From the NCBI GenBank assembly GCA_900661335.1, contig CAACVY010000001.1, forward strand, positions 1 through 61,378: 61,378 bases of DNA. Reading direction: 5' to 3'. The position numbers were made by a program, and so were the translations under genes. How positions within the stretch are numbered: the stretch's first letter is position 1; each line of letters starts with the position of its first letter. This document shows positions 30,345 through 40,697 of this stretch, piece by piece. The DNA is from an uncultured bacterium. GTDB lineage: Bacteria; Verrucomicrobiota; Kiritimatiellia; PWTM01. Below the pieces are notes generated by a model. It worked only from the letters and a program-made list of their open reading frames with translations. It had not been told where the DNA came from and did not search any database.

Positions 30345-30818
30345 GGCGATTGGTCTCTTTTCGTTGGTTATCTTATCTGACCACGATCGCCACGCAAAAC
30401 TCCTAACGCGGTGGGTCGCGCGATCCGAGGTGCAAAAACGATGCGGGGTTCTAGTCCCAACGCTGCGGCGCCCCAACCGTGCGCCAGTATTCAGGCCAAT
30501 CCGTGTAGCAGGTGTACTTACACCGCGACCGCGGCAAAGGCACCGAAGTGGAACCAACGTAGCAGCAGCGCCGGACCTGCACTCGCTACGTGTCCGATGC
30601 TTCTGCCCTAGCGTCTCATACACTTTGACCATGCCGCGGCGTCCCCTCCGGCTGAAATCCCACGTCGCGGAGTGCTTACAAGATGAGCGTGAGAATTGCA
30701 GCGCTGCTGTGCGATGCCTGCAGGCGCCTCGTGGTTCGAAGCGGTGGCCCGTTCCGTGGACCTGGATCCATAAGAATCTCTCGGGGCAACTGGAAGTACC
30801 GTCGTTGGGCCGGAGTTT

Positions 30819-30831
30819 TCCAAGGTTTGGA
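30819..30831. repeat. Palindrome TCCAA-GGT-TTGGA
   Basis: Noncoding; same TCCAA-N3-TTGGA format as two copies at 50779 and 50811. Confidence 0.4.
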
Positions 30832-31044
30832 CAAACTTGGTTGCACGCCGTCCGAGCCTTGGATGGCGGACGCCCGACCGCAGGAACAATTCCCCCCAAT
30901 CTCTTTCCAGACCCGCGGCGTCAACACGGCCGGCGGCGATTGGCCGCGTTGAATTGCTGCCTTGTCGTCGCTTCCAACCCAGGTGGGCGGACATGCTTGG
31001 GTGACTCGACAAGGCGCCGCCTTTGAGCGAGCTTAGTATGCCCC

Positions 31045-33048
31045 ATGCAACCTGGCAGTCAGTTGGTGACGACCATCGGCGAGCGGTGCCGCGTATGCTA
31101 CACGTGCGTGCGCGACTGCCCGGCGAAGGCCATTCGGATTGCCGGTGGGCAGGCGAGAGTCGTTCCGGAGCGCTGTATCGGCTGCGGGAATTGTTACCGC
31201 GTATGCAGCCAAAAGGCGAAGCAGGTGTACGATTCTCGGAATGATGTGCGCGCTCTGCTGGCTTCTGGCCGCACGGTGGCGGCCATCGTGGCGCCGAGTT
31301 ACCCTGCCGAGTTTTCAGACCTGGAACCCTCGCAGGTGGCCGGCATGATCCGCCGCTTGGGCTTTCAACTCGTGTGTGAAACCGCATTCGGAGCCGATTT
31401 GGTCGCCCAGGAGTACCGGCGGCTGCTTGAAACGGACCGTGGCCGTTTCATCGGAACGACCTGCCCTGCCGTGGTCGCCTATGTTCAAAAATACTTGCCC
31501 GAGTTAGTGCCGAACCTCGCGCCGATCGTGTCGCCCATGATCGCAGAAGCCCGTGCACTCCGGCGTATTCATGGGGATGAACTCGCGGTGGTGTTCATCG
31601 GGCCCTGTTTGGCCAAAAAGGTCGAAGCCGACGGGATGGGGGCGCAGACTGCGGAAGTCGAAGCGGTCCTTACCTTTGTCGAGCTACGCGCAATGTTGCG
31701 CGAGGCGGGTATCGAACCGCGCCCGGCATCGGAAGAGCGCGACTTTGATCCTCCTCATCCCACGTTGGGCGCGCTGTTTCCAATCAGTCGCGGACTGCTC
31801 CAGGCCGCGCATTTGCGCGAGGACCTTTTGGAGGGCACCATCGTGGCGGCCGATGGGCGCCCCGCGTTTTTGCAAGCGTTGAGCGACTTCGCGGCGGGCG
31901 CGCTGGACGTCCGCCTGCTGGAAGTGCTCTGCTGTAACGGCTGTGTCATGGGGGCGGGGATGAGTGTGGACGCGCCGCTGTTCCAGCGCCGGATGGCGGT
32001 CAGCCGTCACGCGCGACGGCGTGTCGAACGATCCGATCCCGCGACTGAAGAACTCATTCGTCACCGCTTGGCCGGTCTCGACCTCCGCGCGGAGTTCCGG
32101 CCAGAAAAACTCCCCCCGAGCGCTGTCCCGCCGGAGGAATTGAAACGGATCTTGGCGGTGATGGGCAAGCTCAGCCCGGAGGACGAACTGAACTGTGGGG
32201 CGTGTGGCTACTCGACCTGCCGTGAGCACGCTGCGGCCATCTATTTGGGGCTGGCCGAAAGCGAGATGTGCCTCCCGTACACGATCGACCGTTTGCGGGA
32301 ATCGCTTAAGGAGTTGAGCGAGTCCAACGCGCAGTTGGCCAGCGCGCGCGAAGCCCTGATGAATGCGGAGAAACTGGCCAGCATGGGGCAGTTGGCCGCG
32401 GGCATCGCCCACGAGATCAACAACCCACTCGGGGTGATCCTCCTGTATGCAAAGATGTTGTTGAACGAAATTCCACCGGCCTCGCAGGCGCGTCAAGATC
32501 TGGCGCTGATTGCCGAACAGGCCGAACGGTGCCGAAACATCGTGTCAGGGTTGCTCAACTTCGCGCGACGGAATCGTGTCGTCCGGCGTCCGACCAATCT
32601 CATCGAACTGGTCGAACGCTGTCGACGAGGGGTCGTGATTCCGGACCATGTCTACGTGTATGTTCGGCATAACATGCGCGATCCGATGGCGGAAGTGGAC
32701 GGCGACCAGATCCTGCAGGTGTTGACCAACCTGATCGTCAATGCTGTCGAGGCGATGCCCAATGGGGGCGAGCTGACGATTGAAACCGATGATACGGACG
32801 AGGAAGTCATCCTCCGAGTGCGGGATACGGGTTGTGGAATTCCGCCCCAGAACTTGCCCAAGATTTTCGAGCCTTTCTTCACGACCAAGCAGATCGGGAA
32901 AGGCACCGGACTTGGCTTGGCGGTGGCCTATGGAATCGTCAAAATGCACCGAGGGCGGATCGAAGTTACGTCGAATGCGGATCCCTCTCGCGGGCCGACC
33001 GGCACGACGTTCACGGTGACCTTGCCCCGTCGAGCGGAGGAGGTGTGA
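31045..33048 (+). CDS. [FeFe]-hydrogenase-like sensory histidine kinase (2x[4Fe-4S] - H-cluster domain - Fes cluster domain - HisKA - HATPase)
   Basis: CRVCYTCVRDCP and CIGCGNCYRVCS ferredoxin motifs; H-cluster motifs TTCPAV, GPCLAKK, EVLCCNGCVMGAG; NCGACGYSTCREHAAAI...MCLPY; GQLAAGIAHEINNPLG; DGDQILQVLTNLIVNAVEAM; DTGCGIP; GTGLGLAV. Confidence 0.9.
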   Translation: MQPGSQLVTTIGERCRVCYTCVRDCPAKAIRIAGGQARVVPERCIGCGNCYRVCSQKAKQVYDSRNDVRALLASGRTVAAIVAPSYPAEFSDLEPSQVAGMIRRLGFQLVCETAFGADLVAQEYRRLLETDRGRFIGTTCPAVVAYVQKYLPELVPNLAPIVSPMIAEARALRRIHGDELAVVFIGPCLAKKVEADGMGAQTAEVEAVLTFVELRAMLREAGIEPRPASEERDFDPPHPTLGALFPISRGLLQAAHLREDLLEGTIVAADGRPAFLQALSDFAAGALDVRLLEVLCCNGCVMGAGMSVDAPLFQRRMAVSRHARRRVERSDPATEELIRHRLAGLDLRAEFRPEKLPPSAVPPEELKRILAVMGKLSPEDELNCGACGYSTCREHAAAIYLGLAESEMCLPYTIDRLRESLKELSESNAQLASAREALMNAEKLASMGQLAAGIAHEINNPLGVILLYAKMLLNEIPPASQARQDLALIAEQAERCRNIVSGLLNFARRNRVVRRPTNLIELVERCRRGVVIPDHVYVYVRHNMRDPMAEVDGDQILQVLTNLIVNAVEAMPNGGELTIETDDTDEEVILRVRDTGCGIPPQNLPKIFEPFFTTKQIGKGTGLGLAVAYGIVKMHRGRIEVTSNADPSRGPTGTTFTVTLPRRAEEV

Positions 33049-34238
33049 TGGAGCGTTGGCGTGTTTTAGTGGTGGACGACGAACCCGGGATGTGCCGGGG
33101 TGTCCAGCGGGTGTTGCAACGTCACACCGTGCAACTGCCCGACTTGGGGGCCGAGATCGGGTTTGAAACTGAGGGCGTGGAAACGCTAAGCGAGGCGCGG
33201 GCGGCGCTGACGGCCCGACGGCCGGATCTCATCTTGCTCGACTACAAGCTGCCCGATGGATCGGGGCTGGATTTTTTGCGCGAGCTTCGAACCAGCCAGT
33301 GGGATGGATTGGTGATCATTATTACTGCGTTCGCCTCATTGGACGTTGCGGTCGCGGCGACGCGCAACGGGGCCTTCGATTTCTTGGCCAAACCGTTTGC
33401 GCCGGAAGAACTCGAGACGGTGGTTTCCAAGGCCGTGCGGACGCTTGTGGTCGAACGTCGTGCAAGGCGGTTGGAAGAAGAGCGGCGCCGTACGCGTCTG
33501 GAGTTCCTGTCGGTTCTTGCGCATGAGCTCAAAGCGCCCATTGGGGTGGTGGAGGGAATTTTGCGCCTGATGGCCTCGCGGGTGTTGGGAGCGGATATTT
33601 CCGCCTATGACCGACACATTCACCGCGCGTTGGCCCGGCTGGAAGGAATGCGCAAGCTGATTTTGGACTTGTTGGATCTGACCCGGATCGAGGCTGGCGA
33701 ACGGCGGCGTGAGCTCGGGCGCGTGGATGTGGCTGAGGTGGCGCGCGCCGCCCTCGACATGGTGGCCAGCGATGCCGCGGCACGAAAGATCCAGCTCCGC
33801 TTGCACGCGCAGCCACCGGTCGAGCTGTGGGCCGACCGTAGCGAATTGGAAATCATCCTGAACAACCTAGTGAGCAATGCAGTAAAGTACAACCGCGACG
33901 AAGGATCGGTGGACGTCTGGCTCCGGCGCCTAGAGGACGGCGTGGAGATCGAGGTGGCGGACACCGGGGTGGGGATGACCGAGGAAGAACAGGCACGGTT
34001 GTTTCGAGAATTCTCGAGGATCCGCAACGAAAAAACGCGGAACATTCCGGGCAGTGGATTGGGCCTATCGACCGTGAAAAAGCTGGTGCAAATCTATCGC
34101 GGCGAGATTACGGTCCGCAGTCAACCGGACGTCGGTTCGACCTTCACCGTCCGATTGCGCGATGCAACGGCTGCGAATCCGTCCACCCCGCCGCAGGCTC
34201 AGGTGATCTCGCCAACTCCCGTGGCGGAATCGCGCTGA
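33048..34238 (+). CDS. Response-regulator receiver fused to a histidine kinase
   Basis: VLVVDDEPGM...LILLDYKLPDGSGLDFL...KPFAPEEL receiver; EFLSVLAHELKAPIG HisKA; NNLVSNAVKYN, DTGVGM, GSGLGLSTVK HATPase. Overlaps the upstream stop (TGATG). Confidence 0.93.
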   Translation: MERWRVLVVDDEPGMCRGVQRVLQRHTVQLPDLGAEIGFETEGVETLSEARAALTARRPDLILLDYKLPDGSGLDFLRELRTSQWDGLVIIITAFASLDVAVAATRNGAFDFLAKPFAPEELETVVSKAVRTLVVERRARRLEEERRRTRLEFLSVLAHELKAPIGVVEGILRLMASRVLGADISAYDRHIHRALARLEGMRKLILDLLDLTRIEAGERRRELGRVDVAEVARAALDMVASDAAARKIQLRLHAQPPVELWADRSELEIILNNLVSNAVKYNRDEGSVDVWLRRLEDGVEIEVADTGVGMTEEEQARLFREFSRIRNEKTRNIPGSGLGLSTVKKLVQIYRGEITVRSQPDVGSTFTVRLRDATAANPSTPPQAQVISPTPVAESR

Positions 34239-34396
34239 TCACAGGTACGGCAGAAGGGTCGGATTTCGTCACGGTGGTCAAGAAGGTGTCGCTGTGGGCG
34301 GCGCTCGGGGGATCGGTGTTTTGTTCGCGGTTTCCTGACGTGACCACCATGGCGGGCGCGTGGTGTCTCGATGTGCGATGCGCCCGAGCGGTTCGC

Positions 34397-36454
34397 TCAT
34401 CGGGGGGTGAAATCTTCACTGCTCGACCACACGGCGATGGCGAGGGGATCAAGTACGATGTGATGCGTGCAGACCTCTGGCGCGACGGTCATCGAAGTCA
34501 ACTCCAACTTCCAGTGACCTGCGGGGAGTTCGAAGCGCATGGGAGTACGTGCGCCATTGATTAGCACCAACAGGTCGGGTTCGGGTGAGTGACTTCCGGT
34601 GTGAACCGGGTGTCCACTGAGATGAAAGCCCAACGCACTGCCGCGATGCCAATCGGGAGTGCCCCCATCCGGTCCGAACCACACGATGTCCGGGCCGACG
34701 CCATCCGGCCCGCGCCCGGTTAAAAACCTCGTTCGACGAAGCGACCGGAACCGGGCGCGCAACCGAATCAGCGCGCGGACCCATGCATGCAATTCAGCGT
34801 TTTTGTCAAGCAACGACCAGTCCACCCAGCCGAGCGGGTTATCTTGCGCGTAGACGTTGTTGTTACCCTGCTGCGTGCGACCCAACTCGTCACCCGCCAG
34901 CAACATCGGGACGCCCTGAGCGAGTAGCACGCAGGCCAACAGGTTTTTTTGCTGGCGCAGGCGAAGTGCCTCGATGGCCGGGTTATCCGAAGGGCCTTCG
35001 ACGCCGCAGTTAAACGAGAAATTGATTTGATCACCGTCGCGCCCGCCTTCGCAGTTGGCCTCGTTGCGCGGTCGCGTATAGCGAACAAGATCTGCCAGGG
35101 TGAAACCATCGTGGCAGGTGACGTAGTTCACGCTTGTCAACGGTCCATGGGGGCGGCCGGTGTAGAGGTCCGAACTGCCGGCGAGGCGCGTGGCCAGCGC
35201 GCCGAGAAAGCCCGGGTCACCGCGCCAGAACCTTCGCACGTCGTCGCGGAATCGTCCATTCCATTCCAACCAAGAACGGCCAGGGAAGTTGCCAACTTGA
35301 TAGAGACCGGCGGCGTCCCAAGGCTCGGCGACGAGGCGTACGTTGCGCAGGACGGGGTCCGCGGCGATGTGGGCGAGGAGGGGCGGGTCGCGTAATGGCA
35401 TGCCATCCGGCCCTCGCGTGAGCGCGGCGGCGAGGTCGAACCGGAGGCCGTCTACGTGGAAATCTTGAACCCATCGGCGGAGAACCTGGACGATCAAGTC
35501 AGCCACCGGTGGCTCGTTGGCGTTGACCGTGTTGCCGCACCCCGTGTAATTGGCGAAGTCCTCGGTGCCTGGACGGCGAAGGTAGTAGAGGTCGCGGTCT
35601 AGCGCTTTGAAGTGAAACACCGGTCCGCCGGCGCCCCATTCGCCCGTGTGGTTGAAGACCACGTCCAGCCACACTTCGATCCCCGCGGAGTGCAGTCGCC
35701 GTACGAGCTCGCGGAACTCGTCCAACGCACCTGTGGCGGTGGTGGCGGCGGCGTACTTCGAGTTGGGGGCGCCCCACGCGATGGGGTCGTATCCCCAGAA
35801 GTTCCGCAAGTGTCGGCGATGACGGGCTTCGAGGAAAAATGCCATTTCGTCGAACTCCTGCAGCGGCAGGAACTCCACCGCGGTGACGCCGAGATCCACG
35901 AGATACGGGATCTTTTCCATGAAGCCCGCGTAGGTTCCCGGGTGCTGCACGCGTGAGGACGGGTGCGCGGTGAAACCGCGGAGGTGCACTTCGTACACGA
36001 CGAGATCCTCGAGTCGGTGACGCGGGGACTGGTCGCCTCGCCAGTCGAACCGCGAGAAGTCCACGACCACGCACTTGGGAAATTCGGCTCCGTGATGGCG
36101 CCAGCGCCCAGGGGTCAGGCCTCGAGGGTCGCCCCACGGGGCTGGCCACGCCAGCGCGCTGGCCGCTGGATCCAAGATCCATTGCGTCGGATCGCCACCA
36201 GGTATTTCGACGCGGTATACATACAGCGCGCCATGCTGCACACCCGGCACATGCACGCACCAAAGATCTTCGATGCGGTGGTGTTCGGGGTCGAGCGCCA
36301 AGGTCTCGAACGGCTGCTCGTCATCCGGGTTCTCGAACAGCATTAGGTACACGCGCCGCGCACGCGCGCAGCGCAACACGAACCGCGTGCCATCGGGTTC
36401 CACCCGTGCGCCGCATTCGAGCGGTCCGTCCATGCACAGAAGTCGAGAATCCAT
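34397..36454 (-). CDS. glgX: Glycogen debranching enzyme GlgX / isoamylase (GH13)
   Basis: VVYEVHLRGFTAHPSSRV; GIEVWLDVVFNHTGEW; VDGLRFDLAAAL; FANYTGCGNTVN; NYVTCHDGFTLADLV; GDELGRTQQGNNNVYAQDN. Confidence 0.93.
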   Translation of the reverse strand: MDSRLLCMDGPLECGARVEPDGTRFVLRCARARRVYLMLFENPDDEQPFETLALDPEHHRIEDLWCVHVPGVQHGALYVYRVEIPGGDPTQWILDPAASALAWPAPWGDPRGLTPGRWRHHGAEFPKCVVVDFSRFDWRGDQSPRHRLEDLVVYEVHLRGFTAHPSSRVQHPGTYAGFMEKIPYLVDLGVTAVEFLPLQEFDEMAFFLEARHRRHLRNFWGYDPIAWGAPNSKYAAATTATGALDEFRELVRRLHSAGIEVWLDVVFNHTGEWGAGGPVFHFKALDRDLYYLRRPGTEDFANYTGCGNTVNANEPPVADLIVQVLRRWVQDFHVDGLRFDLAAALTRGPDGMPLRDPPLLAHIAADPVLRNVRLVAEPWDAAGLYQVGNFPGRSWLEWNGRFRDDVRRFWRGDPGFLGALATRLAGSSDLYTGRPHGPLTSVNYVTCHDGFTLADLVRYTRPRNEANCEGGRDGDQINFSFNCGVEGPSDNPAIEALRLRQQKNLLACVLLAQGVPMLLAGDELGRTQQGNNNVYAQDNPLGWVDWSLLDKNAELHAWVRALIRLRARFRSLRRTRFLTGRGPDGVGPDIVWFGPDGGTPDWHRGSALGFHLSGHPVHTGSHSPEPDLLVLINGARTPMRFELPAGHWKLELTSMTVAPEVCTHHIVLDPLAIAVWSSSEDFTPR

Positions 36455-36605
36455 TGTGGGTCCGAACGTATAATGGTACGACCGTTGGACGCGTAAGCGA
36501 ATCGAATCCTTCAAGGCATTGCGGTTGACCTTTTAGGCGGCAATCCGTCGCTCGCCAGTCAGGCAGCTCTTTCCCGACTGTGTCGACCCGCCATCCGCCC
36601 ATACG

Positions 36606-37955
36606 TCACTGCGCGGCGACCTCGGGCGGGTTCCCCGGTTCGAGGCAAAAGAGCGCGGATCCTTGCGCCGTTTCGAGATCGTCTGTATTGCGAACGAGAA
36701 ATAGCTTCCTGTGGGCCCACACGGGTGGAGCCCAGGTTTGGGTGGCCAAGAACACACGACACCGCCCTTCCACTGCGCAGCCTTCGCGGCGAATCCGAAG
36801 CGAAAAGAAATGTCCCAGTTCACTGGACCCCAAGACGCCCGTCGGCGTGGACACGAGCCAACCTCGGCCCATGCGAACTGGGACCGCGCGCGGGCCGGAC
36901 GGCAGACAAGCGACTTCATTCCATTGGAGAGGTTCGCGCCACAATTCGGTGCCCGTGTCCAAGTCCAGCGCCACCAGGGCGGTATCGCCTGGCCCATGAC
37001 CCGTCACGCCCACCCACATGCCGGAGACCACAACGGGCTGCATGAAGTGCACGCCGACCGCGCGATTGGTCCACACAGGAGTGATTCGACCGTCGGGCTC
37101 GATTTGAACCATCACGGTGCCGGCCCCGTAACACTCCGAAATGACGATGCGGTTCCCGATGATGGTGGGTGGGGCGGCGTTGACCGACTCGAAGCGTCGT
37201 CCCCTCCAGGCAAAACGGGCCAGTTCTTGCCCTGACTCCTCATCGAGGACCAACAAACCGCCATTGGGCGGATCGCTTTCGCCGCCCGTGAAACACACTA
37301 CACATCGGCGCCCGTACAACGTAGCGGGGACCGGAGCCGCATAGCCCGCGCTCCAGCCATGGCCGGCGGTCCAGAGCAACGTTCCATCGGACAGCGAAAA
37401 GGCTCGCACGCACGGCCCGGTACCCGTACCGATGTTGACGATGACCCGATGGCCGAGCACCAGCGGGGTGGCACCCGAACCGAAAAAGTTACGGCCGGTG
37501 TTGAATTCACGACATAAGTCCCGCGACCAGATCGGGTGGCCGTCCTTTAGCCCCACAACGTCCAGCCCTCCATCCGGCCCGAGTGCGATGACGCGATCGT
37601 TTGCGACTACGGCGGGTGCGCGCGGTCCACCGTTGTAGCCGTAGCGGTCTCGATAGTCCGTGGGTCGCGCGAACCGCCAACGTCGCTGGCCGGTTTCGAT
37701 GTCGTAGGCATCGATACAAATCTCTTCCCCGATGCGATGGGCGAGCACGACGGTAGTCCCCACCACGGCTGGCGCTGCAAACCCTTCGCCTTTGGGCACG
37801 CTCCACACCACCCGCCAAGTTTGGCTTGTAACAGGTGGCCACGGCTCGGACGTGGTCATGGACCAAGTCGGCCCCAGCAGGTGCGGCCAGTCCGCTGCGA
37901 GAACCCACTGTGCAATGCCGAGGGTGCCGATCAGTATGATTCGATGGCTGTTCAC
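36606..37955 (-). CDS. Secreted PQQ-like beta-propeller repeat protein
   Basis: Signal-like start MNSHRIILIGTLGIAQWVLA; repeats such as AYDIETGQRRWRFARP, VVGLKDGHPIWSRDL, ALDLDTGTELWREPL. Confidence 0.8.
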   Translation of the reverse strand: MNSHRIILIGTLGIAQWVLAADWPHLLGPTWSMTTSEPWPPVTSQTWRVVWSVPKGEGFAAPAVVGTTVVLAHRIGEEICIDAYDIETGQRRWRFARPTDYRDRYGYNGGPRAPAVVANDRVIALGPDGGLDVVGLKDGHPIWSRDLCREFNTGRNFFGSGATPLVLGHRVIVNIGTGTGPCVRAFSLSDGTLLWTAGHGWSAGYAAPVPATLYGRRCVVCFTGGESDPPNGGLLVLDEESGQELARFAWRGRRFESVNAAPPTIIGNRIVISECYGAGTVMVQIEPDGRITPVWTNRAVGVHFMQPVVVSGMWVGVTGHGPGDTALVALDLDTGTELWREPLQWNEVACLPSGPRAVPVRMGRGWLVSTPTGVLGSSELGHFFSLRIRREGCAVEGRCRVFLATQTWAPPVWAHRKLFLVRNTDDLETAQGSALFCLEPGNPPEVAAQ

Positions 37956-38162
37956 GGAAACACCTATACGTCCAACTCACGTCGTCCGCACCCGCAACAC
38001 GACCGGCAGCAAACTTGCGTCGCCCTCCGTTCGCGTCCAGAAGAGTTTCGGATCTGCTCGACGCACACGCGAAGCATTATGAAACCCGGCCCAGGCCTTT
38101 CGTGTTGACAGGATCCCGCGTAGGGCCTGGTGTCGATTCCGCCGACGAATCCGCGGGGGTGG

Positions 38163-40697
38163 TTACGATGGGGTTTCCAAAGGGTTCGCTCGACGGCGCA
38201 GAAGCCAGATCAGCCATGCCACGAGCCACATGCCGCGACCAGCCAACGCAATGTAGAACGGCCCACGCGAGGGGCGGTACTCCCATTCGACCTGGTGAGT
38301 GCCTGCGGGCACCCGGAGGGCCTGAAACAACGCATCCGCCACGTGCAGCGTGGCAGGGCGGCCGTCGACACGGACGATCCAATCTGGATCGTACTTGGTC
38401 GCGCGGACCAGCCAGCCGTCCGCGGAGAGCCGGACCTCGGCTTTTATGAGAGCTGGCTCGTCGTGAACAATCCGGATCTCGTGATCGAGCGATTGTTCAA
38501 CGGCCGCGGAGTCGGCTCCCTGGAGTACGGATTCCGCAAGGGGATCGAAATTGGGAGCACTGATGCGATCCAGGGCTTGGCGTTGGCCCTCGGCCGTCGC
38601 CGGGACGGGAGTGACCACGCGAGGAACGAACAGGCGTGGGCGGGCACCGTCAAACGCGACGATCCGGACGAGTTGTTGGTCCGCTGGCACATCACTGCTC
38701 GGCACGATCGCGCCGGCTTGTTGAACCAAACCTAGTTTCGCGACCTCCCGGAACCGGCCGCGGTTGCCGTCCATCCGGTCCAGCTGCTCCGCGGCCCCGG
38801 GCACGGTGACAAAGAACCGGACGGCCCCCAGACTCCACATGCGAAGCTGGTCACGGATATGTTGGAAGAACCCTGCGTAATCGGATGGCAATCGAGATAC
38901 GCTGACTGGATCGAAGAGATCACAGCCCGACACCTGAAGGTAGGACATGCGCAAGAGGTTGAACACCGACTGCAAGCCGGGGTGCTCCGGTGGAAGGAGC
39001 TTGAACCGCCCCTCACTGCGGTGGTGAGCGACGAATTCCGTGAGCGGGTTAGGCTCTAGAATGTGGCGGTACTCGCGGCCGGAGGCGTATCGTCGGTTGA
39101 CCCACCCCAGTTGTACCAATGCCAAGACCGCGAGCCATGCAATCGCCCAGCGGTTGGCTCGCGAGGGATCCGCCCACGGCCGGCGGCGGTGGATCCAGCT
39201 CAGCCCGCCGATCGCCAATCCACTGAGAAGGACCACGCTAAGCGATGAAGCGACGGCCGTGCGCCAGGCCGCCATGGCTTGTTCGGATGTGAATTCTTCG
39301 CTCATTCGGGCTGCGAGAAACGCTTCGCGACCACTGAGTAACTCGAGCAGCAAAAACAGTCCAACCGCTCCGAGCCCGATGCACACGACAACAAACGGTT
39401 CCCTCAGGAACCCGAAGCCAAAGCTCGCTCGGACTGGTTCGGGCGTGCGGTGCGCGATGCGTTCAATGCCCTCGGCCATCGCCGGCAGCGCGAACAACAA
39501 ACCGGGCATCCACCACTTTTCCGGGTTACGAATCGTCCCGAGGTACGGGAGTGAAAATACCAGCCGATAAAACGGCGTGTACCGCCCCCATGCGAGCACC
39601 AAGCAGACTGCGCAGCCGACAAGCGAAATCCACAGCCAACGGCGCCGACGGTTCGATGGATAGCCGCGAAGGCTCCACCAACCGGCCAGTACCCATACTA
39701 CGGGGATGAGCCCCAAGTAGTGGCCGGTCAACGAAAAATTTCGGAAGCCGCGGCGATGGACTTCCCAGCCAGGCGTGCGACCGATTCGGCCCCAATAGGG
39801 CGCGGTTTCGGACCTCATACTCAATCCGAAGTAAGGGCCAGAAACCAACGTCCAGGTCTCGTTTGGAGGCAAGCTCCACTGCGTCGCCCAGTTGTATCGC
39901 TCGGCTGGATCGTCGGCCATGCCACTTTGCACGCCGGCGATTTGCGTACGGAACATGACGTGGACCGTTTGCCATGCCAGTAAAAAGCTCGCCGCCACGA
40001 GTGCAAGACCCCGGCCGGCTAGACCGACCCATTCGCGCACGTTCGCTCGGTCCGGCCAATGACGGGCGAGGAATATCGCAGCGATGGTGAGCGCAAAAAA
40101 CACGCCAATGTCCGGCACCTCGGCGATCGCCATCCCCAGGCAGCCACCAGCCAAGGCGTACGGTAAAATCGCGCGGTCTTGAATGCCGCGTTCCAAAAAC
40201 CCCACCGCCAATGCGGCGAAGCCCAACGCGGCCGCGCGGACCGTGAGGCCCAATACCGCAAAGCTAAAGCAACTTCCGCTCAGGGCTGTGACGACGCCTG
40301 TGAGTGCAGATGCCAATGGGGAAAATCCCAGCTGGCGCAGCGCCCAATAGATCGCTCCAGCGACGAGGGCCAACAGCACTACCACGAACTCGCGACGGTA
40401 ATGGTGAGGGCCGAACAGCGACTCGCCGAGGCTGGCGGTGGAAATCGCGAATTGCTGTCCCCCTTGGCCAAAGAAGAACTGGTTGTCCCAGACTCGCAGC
40501 ATGGCGGCAGGACATCGGTACGTCGGACTCAACGCGGATTCGATGTTTCCGTCGTTGAAGTCCAGCACCCACGAGGGGCGCAGCAACACGTGGGCCATGG
40601 ACACTGCTGCGAGTAGCGCGGTGGCGATCACGGCACCGGCGGCCCAGGTCCAAGCCCTGCAGGGCACGGACGAATGGTCGGGGGACATTCGGCTCAT
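38163..40697 (-). CDS. Large multi-TM membrane protein, YfhO-like
   Basis: Many hydrophobic segments; GTIRNPEKWWMPGLLFALPAMAEG; YDPDWIVRVDGRPATLHVADALFQALRVPAGTHQVEWEYRP C-terminal YfhO-type signature. Confidence 0.65.
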   Translation of the reverse strand: MSRMSPDHSSVPCRAWTWAAGAVIATALLAAVSMAHVLLRPSWVLDFNDGNIESALSPTYRCPAAMLRVWDNQFFFGQGGQQFAISTASLGESLFGPHHYRREFVVVLLALVAGAIYWALRQLGFSPLASALTGVVTALSGSCFSFAVLGLTVRAAALGFAALAVGFLERGIQDRAILPYALAGGCLGMAIAEVPDIGVFFALTIAAIFLARHWPDRANVREWVGLAGRGLALVAASFLLAWQTVHVMFRTQIAGVQSGMADDPAERYNWATQWSLPPNETWTLVSGPYFGLSMRSETAPYWGRIGRTPGWEVHRRGFRNFSLTGHYLGLIPVVWVLAGWWSLRGYPSNRRRRWLWISLVGCAVCLVLAWGRYTPFYRLVFSLPYLGTIRNPEKWWMPGLLFALPAMAEGIERIAHRTPEPVRASFGFGFLREPFVVVCIGLGAVGLFLLLELLSGREAFLAARMSEEFTSEQAMAAWRTAVASSLSVVLLSGLAIGGLSWIHRRRPWADPSRANRWAIAWLAVLALVQLGWVNRRYASGREYRHILEPNPLTEFVAHHRSEGRFKLLPPEHPGLQSVFNLLRMSYLQVSGCDLFDPVSVSRLPSDYAGFFQHIRDQLRMWSLGAVRFFVTVPGAAEQLDRMDGNRGRFREVAKLGLVQQAGAIVPSSDVPADQQLVRIVAFDGARPRLFVPRVVTPVPATAEGQRQALDRISAPNFDPLAESVLQGADSAAVEQSLDHEIRIVHDEPALIKAEVRLSADGWLVRATKYDPDWIVRVDGRPATLHVADALFQALRVPAGTHQVEWEYRPSRGPFYIALAGRGMWLVAWLIWLLRRRANPLETPS

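Noticed and set aside
30345-31044. ORFs on both strands (30280-31026 +, 30608-31387 -)
   Set aside because: No domain, atypical composition, and they overlap the well-supported rfbB or sensor-kinase genes; treated as noncoding.
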